Part shown: one piece after another, positions 1-10,996 of the stretch
Layout: every line of letters begins with the position of its first letter
How positions within the stretch are numbered: position 1 is the stretch's first letter
NCBI RefSeq assembly: GCF_963576675.1
Contig: NC_088915.1
Location: forward strand, 33,633,501 to 33,697,500
DNA: 64,000 bases
DNA from: Euphorbia lathyris
Lineage: Eukaryota; Streptophyta; Magnoliopsida; Malpighiales; Euphorbiaceae
Reading direction: 5' to 3'
The notes under the pieces: generated by a model
What the model saw: the letters and a program-made list of their open reading frames with translations, nothing else
What the model was told of the DNA's origin: nothing
The model's database searches: none
Position numbers and translations under genes: made by a program

Positions 1-100
1 GCCCGGCCCGGTTCGGTCGGACGGACGGCGGCGGCGCGCGCGCACGTGTGTGGTGGTCAACCAAGGAGGTACGTCCTCACCCTTTCACAAAAGTGGGTAC
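1..100 (-). repeat. Element D, 3' LTR, distal piece (partial)
   Basis: This stretch matches 55292-55377 in the right LTR of D (shared GGTCGGACGGACGGCGGCGG and CCTTTCACAAAAGTGGGTA). It is interrupted after GGTAC (96-100) by element B and resumes at 28135. It continues to the left beyond the window. The first 20 bases have no counterpart in the right copy, so the two LTRs differ at this end. Confidence 0.85.
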
Positions 101-1057
101 TGACGCGGCCTCGCGCGGTTGTGGAGCGAGGCCGATCTTAGGGATAAGTGTACCCCGTCGTTATCAAGTAATAAATTTCTAGTTAAGTCCAGGTTATCGT
201 CCACATGATTTATTTCTGCAAGTATCGAGCTACTTGGTTTCACGAGTTATCTAGGCTTAGGGGGTTTTGAGTTTGTTTGATTAAGTTAATCTACTCCTAG
301 GTTGAATTATACTAATCCTAACTAAGTTATCTGATTCTGACTAAGTTATTCTATGCCTAATTAAGCTACTCTACCCCTAATTAAGTAAACTACTCCTAAG
401 TGATCTTTTACCAATGCAATTATCCGAAGGAACATGAAGGGATACGATGATAATGAAAATAGATTGTTTAAGCAATTGAATTAAAACCTAAGTCACTTGT
501 GTCCGAGGCGATTAACCCGACCTATCCTTCTAAAGTCCCTAGTTCGTGATTCCCTTGTAAGGCCGAAACTAGCTCTAAGGCTCAACAATTTGGGCTTAAT
601 CTTCTATAGGGTCGTCAATCCTATAGGCACTGACTAGGTCAGATTCAGCTCGCAATATGTGCCAACTTGATTTTGGGATTATCGAATGAGTTAAACTAAT
701 CAGACAAAGCGTAAGACAAAGATTAAAGCATTAAAACGATTGAATAAACAAGAAATATAATATATATCAAAGATGAAAGTATTGTCACGAAGTTACAATG
801 AGCCTAGGATTCATAACATGTATCAGAGGCTAGACAGAATATAAAAGAAGAAAAATCCCTTTCAGGGAACCTGTCTACCAATGCAGGCGTCTTCCTAGGA
901 CTTAAGGATGGAGCTTGAGCAATCCTCGGTGAACGGAGCTTCGGAGGTGTCTTCAATGGAGGTTTGAAGGATATGGAGGAGGTGGAGAGGATTTCTCAAG
1001 ATGAAAAGCTAAGAAAATTACAAAGATAAAAGATACTAATTTACATTGGAAAAACTC

Positions 1058-1065
1058 TATTTATA
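1058..1065 (-). promoter_or_regulatory. TATA box in 3' LTR of element B
   Basis: TATAAATA on the minus strand within CCTATAAATAGAG, at the equivalent position to 27368-27375 in the other LTR and to 44198-44205 in element C. The conserved placement among four Athila LTRs supports it as the LTR core promoter. Confidence 0.6.
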
Positions 1066-1180
1066 GGCGTGGCTCGGCCCTCTTTTTGACCTATTTTTGT
1101 GTCCTTATGCAGGTAGGAAGTCGTGGGGTCTGTCGTGGCATCGTGGGGGCGAAATTGGTCTTTTTGACCAATTCCCGCAG

Positions 1181-1277
1181 GTCTGCTCGCCGAGTAGGCA
1201 TCCTGCTCGGTGAGTAGGCCTCTAGGGGCCTGCTCGGCGAGCAGGCATGGCCTACGGAGGCCCGCTCGTCGAGCATT
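1181..1277. repeat. CG-rich hairpin cluster in LTR of B (short version)
   Basis: A few copies of imperfect palindromes of the type CCTGCTCGGCGAGCAGG lie about 115 bp upstream, in LTR sense, of the TATA box. The partner LTR has an expanded version at 27491-27726, which accounts for most of the length difference between the two LTRs. Confidence 0.8.
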
Positions 1278-3906
1278 CTTGCCCGGTATGCCCCCGCGTG
1301 CTTGCCGACTGCCGTCGATGCCTTTTTCGTCCGAACTTATACCTGCGCATGTACAGAAACTCCAGATAACATTAGTCCAAAGGCTAAATTGACCCGCCAA
1401 TCGCTTATTTTGAGTAAACGCTTCGTTTGGTGCGACTTTTGACGGACCAATTAGCTTCAAAAGATAACGGATTTATACTATGCATGCTATTTTGGCCGTA
1501 GTTGCCTAAATTGGTCATAAAACAAGCCTAAACAACGAAAAATAAATAAAACGTTTGTTAGACGAGGTGCCGCGGCCTAATCTCCCAGGCGGATCGGGGG
1601 GTGGACACCTCATGGCGACGTAAGCGGTGATTGGCGCTGAAAGCAACCAATCGTGGAATCAAGCTGCTCGGCAGGACCGTAGCTCGGAGATATGGAAGAG
1701 TCGCCACCCACGAATGGGAAAATGAACACCGATCCCTTGCGGGAGACCGGTGTGGGTTCGGGAAACTTAGGTACGAGCCGAGAAGGCTAGCTCCTTTCCG
1801 GAGAAAGGCTACTAGGCACCCTGACATCGCCCGGTTTATGAACCACCGGCCTCCTACTCAGCATGTTAGGCGATAACGGACTAATCGTATATTCCTTTAA
1901 GTTTAAAATTCATTTGAAACCTTTTCTTTCTCGTTTTGAAAACCGTTTTGAGCATATATTATTGAAAAGCCACTTTGGTAAAGAATCACCCATTTACATC
2001 AGTTCAAAAATACATAGGAAAGGAAGGGGGAGAAGGAAGAATTGATTTATTTACAACGTGATTTATGTTCCGTGTTACATACTAATTCTATACTAATTCA
2101 CTTCCCCAAAACGAGTTCATTTACATGGTTCGCACCTTAATCGCCGTTGGAACGATTTAGGTACGTTTCAAAACCCCGTTTGATGAAGTTCACCCGAATC
2201 GCCGTTGGAACGACTCAAGCGTTTGAAAACATCAAGATAAAAACCTTTAATAAGAAAACGTGGTTAAGCATACAAGTCAATTTATTTTGTACAAATCATT
2301 TAAGAAAACGATTCAAAAACTCTATTATTCACAATGAAAACGATTTTAATTACAAGGTTCGCTTAATCCGTCGTTGGAACGGACTAAGGTTTTAAAGCGT
2401 GATGTTTTGGGAAACGATTTTGAAATGTCAAGAAAACACTATTTATTTACATTAGGAACTTCTAAAAACTCATTAGTTTAAATAATTAAATTGAAAACTC
2501 TTTTTGTGATTTATTTTCCCCTTTTTCCTTAGTGGATTCTCTACTTGTTATAATTACAATAATAAACATATTTAAACCAAAATTCACTCCCAAATAAAGC
2601 CCATTTGAAACATGGACACCTAAATGGCCCAAAAGAATAAAGAAAAGAATACAAGCATATATATATACATTTTAATCCAAAAAGGAAATATGAAATAAAA
2701 GTTAATGAAAAGAGACTATATAATACATGTATGAAAATACTAAACATAATACATTTATACTTTAAACATGTGAAAATAGTAAATAAAACTCCTAGATAAG
2801 AAAATAACATTTGTCACCAAAATAGTTTTATTTAATAATAACTAATATAGCCCAAATATCCCAAAACTATATATATACATAACTAATGTAATTTTAAATG
2901 TCAAAAATAATATATATTTATCCACTAATATTTACTAATTATCTCCAAAATGCTCAAGTAAATAACATTTAAAATAAAATCCAATATAACTCAAATGAAT
3001 GAAAAAGGAAATATATATATACATATACTTATAATAGATCAAATTAATGAAAAATAATATATAGACATTCTAAATAACTATAGGTACCAAATATCTAAAA
3101 AATAGTTTAAAAGTATATATTACATAACTATATATATGTATACCAAGGATCAAAAACTTAAAAGTTGAGAAAGAAGGACTAAAACAGCATTTTTTACATT
3201 CCAGCAGATTTACCGATGGAAAATCCGTCGGTAAACAGCAATTAGTGACAGAAATGGCAAATTACAGCAGCACTCCAATTATTTCCAGATTTATTCAAAA
3301 GCTTTAAATTAAATCTAATTCAATCGTTTTGGATTTCCGAACTACCAAAAATGGATCATAGTCAATAACGGACGTTCCTAAAACGACGTTTTTATTTTAA
3401 AACGTTATTTGGAAATTCTTTAAATTACAACTTATAATTACAACGTCTTTAATACCCGAACTACCTTTTTATCGGATCACGGTTCGTATTGGGATATCAA
3501 AACGAGGTTTTTTATTTTAAAACAAAACCACATTTTATTCAACACGAGACAAAAATTAAATAAATACGCTAAATTAAATAAAACGTGATAAAATAAATGA
3601 ATAACTAAATAAATAAAAACTATAACATAAAAATAAATAGAAGAAGGAAATAAATTAAATAAAATAAAAGAGTTTAGTCCTCAGATAATACCTTAAATTC
3701 GGTATCTGACAGTCGAAGCCGATTGATTCCACGAGTCGTGATTTTCCGTTTTTTTGTGTTTTTTAGTAAAAATTTAACTTTGGGAAAATTTGGATTTTTT
3801 TGGGAAAAAAAATATTTTCTCCAAAAAATTGACTTTCTCTCTCTAAAAATGTTTAGAGTGAGAAAGCTCCAAAGAATCTCCTCCCCTAAATGCATGGGGA
3901 TCCGTG

Positions 3907-3917
3907 CCTTTTATAAG
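3907..3917 (-). promoter_or_regulatory. TATA box of element A LTR (left copy)
   Basis: Minus-strand CTTATAAAAGG; the right copy at 19788-19798 reads CTATAAAAAGG. It lies about 60 bp downstream, in sense, of the GC palindrome cluster. This implies a U3 of roughly 0.7 kb and a very long R-U5 of over 2 kb. Confidence 0.6.
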
Positions 3918-3978
3918 CAAACGGGTCCCCGGACAAATGGGCGACGCCCGAGTAAAATTGGGCGTCGACCAAGGGGGT

Positions 3979-4107
3979 TAGGCGGCCGCCCAAAGCATGT
4001 TGGGCGGCCGCCCAACCTTGCGTTGGGCGAGCGCCCAACGCGAGGTTGGGCGTGCGCGCCCAACTGCCGTTGGGCGTCCGCCCGACGCGGTTGGGCGCTC
4101 GCCCAAC
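3979..4107. repeat. GC palindrome cluster in U3 of element A (left copy)
   Basis: A chain of inverted repeats with arms GTTGGGCG and CGCCCAAC, including the perfect 18-nt palindrome GTTGGGCGGCCGCCCAAC at 3999-4016. The right LTR has one more unit (19859-20010). This DNA is strikingly CG-rich against the AT-rich remainder of the LTR. Confidence 0.85.
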
Positions 4108-4570
4108 GGCCGTCGGGGCGCGTCTCGCGCCGCCGGGCGTGCACGCCCCCTGCGGCCGTCGAGCTCACGTTCCGCGCCGTCGGGCGTCCACGCGTCGTGA
4201 CCACCGAACGTGTGTTCCGTGCTGCCGGGTGCACACGCCCCATGGCCAACGAGCGCGCGCCTCGCTCTGCCAAGCTCGTGCATTGCTCGGACATCGAGCG
4301 CGTGCTATTCCTGGTTGGATGCGTGCGTCCGACGGGTGTCGAGCGCGCGCTTTGCATCGTCGAGCGGGTGTCCGACTGTCGTCGAACGCGCGCCGGCCGC
4401 CGCTAAGTACTCGCATCATGCCGCTAAGCATTCGCGAGCCATCCAATCAACAACAGCGACCCACCGTAACTTATTTATTTTATTATTTTTTTTCGAAACT
4501 TCCGGAATCAATCGCTTCCACCGTCTTATTTTCAGGTTTTCGTCACAGGTCCTCCGACTCGGTGTCTACA

Positions 4571-4584
4571 GTTGCCCCTACTTT
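4571..4584 (-). other. Polypurine tract of element A
   Basis: The minus strand reads AAAGTAGGGGCAAC directly before the LTR start TGTAGACACC. This is the expected position and composition of the plus-strand priming site of a Tat-like element. Confidence 0.7.
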
Positions 4585-4800
4585 GCTATTTTGACAGTGA
4601 TGTGTGTGTTTTGAAAATGTTTTTTTGCTAACGCACACATGCAATGTAAAACATATAAAAAGTAAAAGACACGTAAAGAGTAGGAGGGAGAATACCTGAC
4701 CTTCGCGTTGCGCGCTCCGGTGTTGTTTGTCGATTCTTTCCAGCCTTGCCTCTGAATCGGCCGTCGGTGGATGTTTTTCTCTCGAAATCTAGCGTACATT

Positions 4801-5256
4801 AACTATGGGTAAGAATGGCTCAAAAGCAACCTCGGTCGTGGACCGTAGGTAAGATGGCTAAAAAGCTACCTCGATCGTGAACCGTAGGTAAGATGGCTAA
4901 AAAGCTACCTCGGTCGTGAACCGTAGGTAAGATGGCTAAAAAGCTACCTCGGTCGTGAACCGTAGGTAAGATGGCTAAAAAGCTACCTGGGTCGTGAACC
5001 GTAGGTAAGATGGCTAAAAAGCTACCTCGGTCGTGAACCGTAGGTAAGATGGCTAAAAAGCTACCTCGGTCGTGAACCGTAGGTAAGATGGCTAAAAAGC
5101 TGCCTCGGTCGTGAACCGTAGGTAAGATGGCTAAAAAGCTACCTCGGTCGTGAACCGTAGGTAAGATGGCTAAAGAGCTACCTCGGTCGTGAACCGTAGG
5201 TAAGATGGCTAAAAAGCTACCTCGGTCGTGAACCGTAGGTAAGATGGCTCAAAGGC
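4801..5256. repeat. Tandem array, 39-bp unit, about 12 copies
   Basis: Units start at 4842, 4881, 4920 and then every 39 bp up to 5232, preceded by one degenerate 41-bp unit and ending in a partial one. Units are nearly identical (single changes such as TCGATCG, CTGGG, GCTGC, AAGAG). Each contains AGGTA and TACCT arms able to form a small hairpin. The array sits in the 3'UTR of element A, just inside the 3' LTR, and upstream of the antisense gene. Confidence 0.97.
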
Positions 5257-5598
5257 AGAAAAGTTCTTTCTAACGATTATGAATTCTTTTAAAACACCAT
5301 TGTCTGGAGCTAGTGTCTCGGAGGTTTAATGGGAACGTGTTTTGGTCTGGAATGATATAGACTAATGATTATTTTTCTATTAACTGTTGTCTGTACTTTG
5401 ACTGGTGTCACTGTTCTATAAAAATTGGCTGTTGTCTGGAGTTCATATCTTGACAGTATTGGTTGCTGTCTGGGAGAAATGCAGGCTGAAACGGACTGCA
5501 AATCGGAGGTCTGTGCATCTGGTAAATAATTATTTACTTTTTACCTTTATGTCAAATCGTACCTTTTCGGTATTTACGGGAATGCCATTCCCTCTTCC
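5257..5598. other. Spacer between tandem array and antisense-gene promoter
   Basis: AT-rich unique sequence with a few scattered TTGTCTGGAG-like words. I see no coding potential. It would serve as upstream promoter region of the plus-strand gene and as 3'UTR of element A on the minus strand. Confidence 0.5.
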
Positions 5599-5606
5599 TA
5601 TATAAG
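5599..5606 (+). promoter_or_regulatory. TATA box of the antisense plant-mobile-domain gene
   Basis: TATATAAG lies 86 bp upstream of the ATG at 5685 and is followed by a CT-rich leader (5635-5660), the usual layout of a plant class II core promoter. The orientation is opposite to the genes of element A. The promoter role is inferred from position and composition. Confidence 0.65.
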
Positions 5607-5684
5607 GTGGTGGGGTTTCATTTCAACCCCACACCTTCTCTCTCTTCTTTCTCTCTCTAGACTTTGATTTGGATTATCCTCGGG

Positions 5685-8613
5685 ATGGATTTGGATGAAT
5701 GCGATGGCACGAGAGGCATGGATGAGGTTTACGTGAACCTGGATAGAGTGGACCCTTTCCATGACCCTGAGACGCATCTGAGCCGGACACGCTGCAACGA
5801 GGTAAGTGATTTCTCACTTTTGTTTGATTCAAATGCTAGGCTTTAGTATTCCTATCCGAACATGATTTGCATGCTAACTTTTAGATTGCCTTAGAGGACT
5901 TTAGCTAGAAAACATGAATTTCTTCACTTACAAGTAACACTTGTTTGTTTCTGTGTACGAACGCGCGTTATATGCATGTGAGTAGTAACCCTGCGAATTC
6001 CTGCATGCTAACAGTAAAAATAACGTGAATAGTAAAAACGTGAATAGTGCACGTGAATAGTAAAAACGTGAATAGTGATAACTTAACTAATGCACGTGAA
6101 TAGTAAAAATGTGAATAGTGCACGTGAATAGTAAAAAATTTGAATAGTGAAAACTTAACTAATGCACGTGAATGGTAAACTTAACCTATGCTCCTTGTCA
6201 ATGCGGACGAGAGTGGACTAAAGAATTAACTAAACCTTACATGAGCGACCCTAAAGGAGAGACTTTTATAGAAAGTTGGCCCTAATTGACCAGATGTCTC
6301 TAGGTTAGATAATGAAAGAATACCTAGTCTTAACGCGTTTTCATCAATCGTACGCTTTAGGAATCGTATTTAAATTTTCCTGTCTTGTTCCTTCTAGTTC
6401 ATCGAGATTTCCGGGACTACGGCCGAGATTCATTCGTGGTATGCTAGGCTAGGCGCCGCGGCGAGAGCCCATATGCGCGAGTTGGGCTTCGAGCCCTTTA
6501 TTTCAGCGCTGCCCCGCACCAACGGGGTGTGTGATCGTTTTGGCCTACGTACCTTATGCGAGCGGTGGGTTGACTCGACCCCACACCTTCCATCTTTCCT
6601 TTGGGGAGATGACCATCTCGCCCAGAGATTTCTCTTTGTTGACGGGGCTGCGGGGGAGCAGCACTCCAGTTCCCTTTCATTTTGACCTGATGCGACCGCG
6701 GGTTGACCTCGCTAGGCTTGCTGCTTTGATTGGGCCGAGAGTTTGTCCAGGCGCCAGATCTACTCCGGCGAAGTTTATTTCTACTGCGAGCCTTTTGAGT
6801 CGCCGGGATTTTTGCGAGACGGACGATACTGACTTGGCAGTTCGTAGTTTCTTAGTGTATACTCTGAGCGAGATGATTTTCCGTACCAAGGGCGGAAAGG
6901 TACACGCGGGTCTTATTTAGGCACTCGGTGATTTGGATACGGCGGCTTCCTATGATTGGGCGGGGGCAGGTCTAGCCTTTCTATATAAATTTTTGGATCT
7001 GACTTGCCGGAAGCGCAAGGACCTCGGTGGTTACACCTTTGCCCTGCTGGTACGTGACGCGCCCTTGACTCGCCCATTTTATCTTCTTCGCGCTTTTCAC
7101 ACTTATAATCTTTGTTTTTACCGCAGGTTTGGGCGTATGAGAGGCGGATTCTTCCCAGTCAGTCTCGGCCTCGGCCACGAGTACCGAGGCTCCCTCTCAT
7201 GACCTGATGGAGAGATTTTGACCTAGGCGCTGAGAGGAGACGGACGGTGGCGCGACTCCTAGATTGGATTGACTCGTGGACCCTGGGACAGGTAGATGTC
7301 GTCTAGTCGTGCTAGATTCTTGTTTGAACCGTTCTGACTTTCTCTTTGTGTTTTTTTTAGATTAAGTTCAGGTGGGACGACCTCGACTTCGGTCCCGATT
7401 ACATGTATGTATCTGTGATCCAGGAGCAGCAGTGCGTGCTCACCGGCCCCTGCGTGCGGGCATGGTATTTGGGGGACCGAGGCATCACCGGGGTTAGTGA
7501 CGCACACTGGACATCGGGCGAGATTCCCGTTTCCATGTTCGCGGTGCGGACCATGCCCCTGTCGGTCATCCGTCAGGACTTGACCCGTCGGTTTATCGGT
7601 AGAAAGGTGTGGGTTCATGCCAGGGGCCGTGATCCCTACCTATCGACTCTGTTGAGCGCGAGGGATGCCCCGGCGGTAGCGATAGAGGTGGATCCGGTGG
7701 CAGACGTATTTTCGAGGGAGGCTGTCGCGGTAGTCTTTGGTCAGGAGGAGGTCCCGGTAAGTGATTTCGCTTTTTACCTTTTATTCATGAGATGGTTAGC
7801 GGTATTCATTGTGTTTTTATTTACAGGAGGGGTCCTGGAGGAGTGCTCATTTGTCAGACTTCTTTGACGGTACTCGAGCTCAGACATCCGTAGACGAGCC
7901 ACCCTACTATGTCAGCGAGTCCTCCAGTGCCGCCCGACCGGAGAGGTCTTCCCTAGGCGTGCCCGTACCGGACTACGGGAGAGATTTTGCCATAGTTTGT
8001 TACGATGAGTCCGGGGCAGCTTATGCGGGGGTCGAGGCGGCTCCTTCTATCTTTACCTCGAGGGTCCCATTTGATCCTTCAGACGCTTCTCTGACTACGA
8101 GAGAGACCTGTACAGATTATGTGGGACTGTCTGGTTACCTCCGAGACCGCCTCAGCTTGCGTTGTGCCGATCACCTGGTATGTATCCTTACTTTATTTTA
8201 GTGTAATGGAATGCATGCATGTATGTATGATTTCTGTTCTTGCCTATGCTGCTTCGTTTTTTTTCTCTTTTTTTTTTCACATCTGTTTTTCTTCTTTTTT
8301 TTTTCCTTTTTTAGAGCGATCTTCACGCCCTGAGCGGAGACGGAGTGAGTCGGTGCGGGAGGCCGATGCCAGGGTTGGCCAGGTGTACCAAGAGCGGAAC
8401 GACCACTGGTCGGAGGTGATGCGGAGGGAGACTGCTGGACGTCTTGTCGTTGAGGAGAGGGCGCGTGATGAGACGATTGGACGCCTCGCTGCCGGGGAGA
8501 GGGTGCATGTTGAGACCACAGGACGCCTCGCTACCAAGGAGAGAGCACGAGTTGCTGAGGAGAGGCTCCGAGTTACCGAGGAAACCTTATCTGCGAGCGG
8601 GCATCACATTTGA
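5685..8613 (+). pseudogene. Antisense plant-mobile-domain (PMD/MAIN-like) gene, six exons, damaged
   Basis: Lies inside element A in opposite orientation. Exons are 5685-5801, 6398-7049, 7127-7291, 7361-7756, 7827-8177 and 8315-8613. The five introns have GT-AG ends (GTAAGT, GTACGT, GTAGAT, GTAAGT, GTATGT donors) and all fall in phase 0, about 660 codons in total. Exon 2 carries the plant mobile domain signature: ERWVDST, then FHLSFGEMTISPRDFSLLTGL-type text near 6590-6650; exon 3 starts VWAYERR. Exons 4-5 continue the domain, and exon 6 encodes a charged heptad-like region with repeated GRLA..ER words. Damage: an extra base in the C run at 6579-6582, stop TAG 6918-6920, stop TGA 7205-7207, and a probable frame break in exon 6. 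PMD proteins (MAIN, MAIL1) act in plant nuclei; the role of TE-borne copies is unknown. Confidence 0.85.
6016..6180. repeat. Short irregular repeats in intron 1
   Basis: Alternating words of the type CGTGAATAGTAAAAA and CGTGAATAGTG recur about ten times, with a longer word ACTTAACTAATGCACGTGAA appearing twice. It is confined to intron 1 of the antisense gene. No function is apparent. Confidence 0.8.
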
Positions 8614-9107
8614 GGGGGTTTGAGGCCTACTGGGACTTCCCTCCATATTAGGCTTATTATGTATTGCTTTGTAGTTTTCATTAGAGTTACCCCGATATAT
8701 AGCTGATGTATAGGGAGTGGGGTGGATAGTAGGTAGGTTTTTTTTGTGAACAGTAAGATAGGAAATGTAAAACTCATGATTCATATTACCATACCTTCAG
8801 TAGATTGTGATGATTCCAATCATTCTCGTCAAATATATTCATGCCTTTATTTATTTACAAACAACAGAAATACTTAGCCTCTTATACATTGTTTTTGTAA
8901 CTGCTCAAGTTATAACTATTGTTACCAGGACCCGCCTTTCGGTTTTCGGATCCCGGCGATTTTTCTCCTCTCCTTTTACTATCCCAGAATTTTTAAATGA
9001 GTGCCCTTTCGGGTTTTCACCCATTGGGATTTCCCTTATTGTTGCATAGGTCGCCCTTTGCGGGTTTTCAACCTATCGGGAATTTTTCTTTCTTTTTCTC
9101 TTTTTTT
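8614..9107. other. Convergent spacer between antisense gene and pol of element A, with degenerate repeats
   Basis: The two transcription units of element A end towards each other here. 8614-8930 is AT-rich without features. 8930-9085 holds three degenerate copies, about 60 bp apart, of a CCTTTCGGGTTTTC...TCGGGA word. On the minus strand this is the first sequence after the integrase stop, so it may form structured RNA in the element transcript. Confidence 0.5.
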
Positions 9108-9916
9108 TTACGAAAAGTATTTCTTAAGCCTATCCAGGTTGGTAGGTTCGGAGAATTCCATGCCGTCCATGGTAGTTAACTTCACCGCTCCTTTGCTTAG
9201 TATCTTCTTCACGACGAATGGCCCTTCCCAGTTAGGTTTAAACTTGCCCCTAAGGTCGGTGTGCGTCACACGAATCTGTTTCAGCACCAAATCTCCGTCT
9301 TTGATAGGACTGGTCTTGACCTTTTTGTTGAAAGCTCGAGCCATCCTTCTTTGATATAACTGTACATGGTAAAGGGCTTCCATCCTTTTCTCGTCAACCA
9401 AAGCCAACTGCTCATATCGCTTCTTCACCCATTCCGTCTCGGGGATTTCTGCTTCCATTGCGATTCTCAACGATCGCTTTTCGATCTCAATCGGCAGGAC
9501 TGCTTCTGTTCCGTATACCAAGGAGAATGGCGTTTCCCCAGTCGAGGTTCTGACTGTCGTGCGATAAGCCCATAATGCGAGTGGGAGCTGCTCATGCCAA
9601 TTCCGATGTGATTCCACCGTTTTTACGAGAATCCTCATAAGATTCTTATTAGCTGCTTCTACTGCCCCATTAGCTTGTGGACGGTACGGAGAAGATCTGT
9701 GATGTTCAATGCCATATTCTCGGAAGAGACTTTTTACTTCCCCCTGAAACTGGACCCTATTATCCGTGATCATATGATGAGGCACTCCGAACCTGGTGAC
9801 CAAGTGTTTCTCAATGAACTTTCTCATCTGCTTGGATCCCAATTTGCTAAACGACTCTGCCTCTACCCACTTGGTGAAATAATCGATGGCGACTGCAATA
9901 AACTTGTGCCGTTTGA
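9108..9916 (-). pseudogene. Element A integrase, core and C-terminal part
   Basis: Open from 9842 to the stop at 9108, and continuous in frame upstream to about 9917, where one base is missing relative to the preceding frame. The text includes a DDE-type core with ITDNRVQF (normally DNG) and the catalytic glutamate in GAVEAANK, followed by TGETPFSLVYGTEAV and the GPFVV...YDG-like C-terminal fold, typical of Ty3/gypsy integrase. It would catalyse cDNA insertion in the nucleus. The frameshift separates the first catalytic Asp (GIDIIG) from the rest, so it is inactive as read. Confidence 0.9.
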
Positions 9917-10996
9917 AGCATAAGGCCTTACCTCACCAATGATGTCAATGCCCCAAGCCGCGAATGGCCAAATAGGTGCTAACACATGTAATTCCATGGC
10001 TGGAAGATGACTACAATCGCCGTGGATTTGACAATCGTGGCATTTCTTCGCATACTCGCTACAATCTCTTTCCATGGTGAGCCAGTAGAAGCCTTGCCTT
10101 ATGATTTTCTTTGCTAACACCGCTCCTCCCATATGGGCCCCGCAAATTCCCGAGTGTACTGATTCCATTGCCTCGCGGGCTTCTCCCGCACCCAAGCACC
10201 TTAGTTGTAACCCATCGATGTGCCTTTTGTAAAGTAAGTCGTTGTGGATGACGAACTGCCGAGCTAACCTTCTAATCACAGCTTGATCCCTCGGTTCTGA
10301 CTCTACCGGATATGTTCCATGCTTCATGAAGTTCACGATATCGAAATACCACGGTTTTTCATCTGCCCCTAACAGCATTACGTACTCGTAGCATGGTTTG
10401 TGAGATCTCCTCAATACCAACGGTTTCGAGGCAAGGTTCCGGGGGTTGTCCCAAACTGACACCAAAGTGGCCAAAGCATCCGCAGCCTGGTTCTGCGCTC
10501 GAGGAATGTGATTGAAACGACACTCCTTGAATCTTTGTGCCAACCCTTCTAGCTGATCTAGATATGGACGTAGCCTTTCTTCCCTCACTTCCCAGTTTCC
10601 TTGTGCCTGTTCGATGATCAACTTGGAGTCACCCCAAATTTCGACATATGATGCTCCCAGTGCTGCTAATGACTCTAAGCCATAAATGCACGCTTCATAT
10701 TCGGCCATATTATTGGTAAGAGGGAATGACAACTTCTTGGCCATCGAGATTCTTTCTCCCTCTGGTGAAATAAGTAGTACTCCAACTCCGGCTCCATTCG
10801 AATTAACTTCTCCGTCGAAGAACATTTTCCATGGTATAACTTCAATTGCGTTTAAGTGTTCATCAGGGAAATCATAATTTATCTCTTCCTCTTTTGTATT
10901 CAGAGGTTGGTTGGCCAGAAACTCTGCCACGGCCCTCCCTTTGATAACCTTCTTCGTTACATATTCAATGTCAAACTCGGATAAAAGTAGTAACCA
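9917..10996 (-). pseudogene. Element A second RNase H domain and integrase N-terminus
   Basis: In the frame of RT after a TGA stop (10997-10999). Residues about 30-165 counted from 10930 form a second RNase H-like domain (WKMFFDGEVNSNGAG, NMAEYEA, WGDSKL, NQAADALA), the extra domain specific to the Tat lineage. It is followed by the HHCC zinc-binding integrase N-terminus (HSGICGAHMGG, CSEYAKKCHDCQ) and the first catalytic Asp (WGIDIIG). RNase H would remove the RNA template during cDNA synthesis. Confidence 0.9.

Larger units (their letters stand above)
101..1555 (-). repeat. Element B, 3' LTR, first part
   Basis: Matches 26410-28129 with scattered substitutions. It begins TGACGCGGCC in plus orientation, i.e. 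the end of the LTR in sense orientation. It is broken after ACGTT (1551-1555) by element A and continues at 20479. A minus-strand TATA box (TATAAATA) lies at 1058-1065. The CG-rich hairpin cluster at 1181-1277 is much shorter than in the partner LTR. Confidence 0.93.
1556..4570 (-). repeat. Element A, 3' LTR
   Basis: 3015 bp, direct repeat of 17437-20473, starting TGTTAGAC and ending GTCTACA on plus. By eye the two copies differ by scattered substitutions, denser in the first 300 bp, and by one indel of about 20 bp within the palindrome cluster near 4030. The short plus-strand ORFs within it have no family resemblance and occur in both copies as shadows of LTR sequence. Confidence 0.95.

Noticed and set aside
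3723..4614. Several overlapping Arg/Pro/Ala-rich ORFs of up to 227 codons on both strands (also 19771-20490)
   Set aside because: They arise from the CG-rich palindrome cluster in the LTR of element A, occur on both strands at once, and match no protein family; stop codons are simply rare in such composition.
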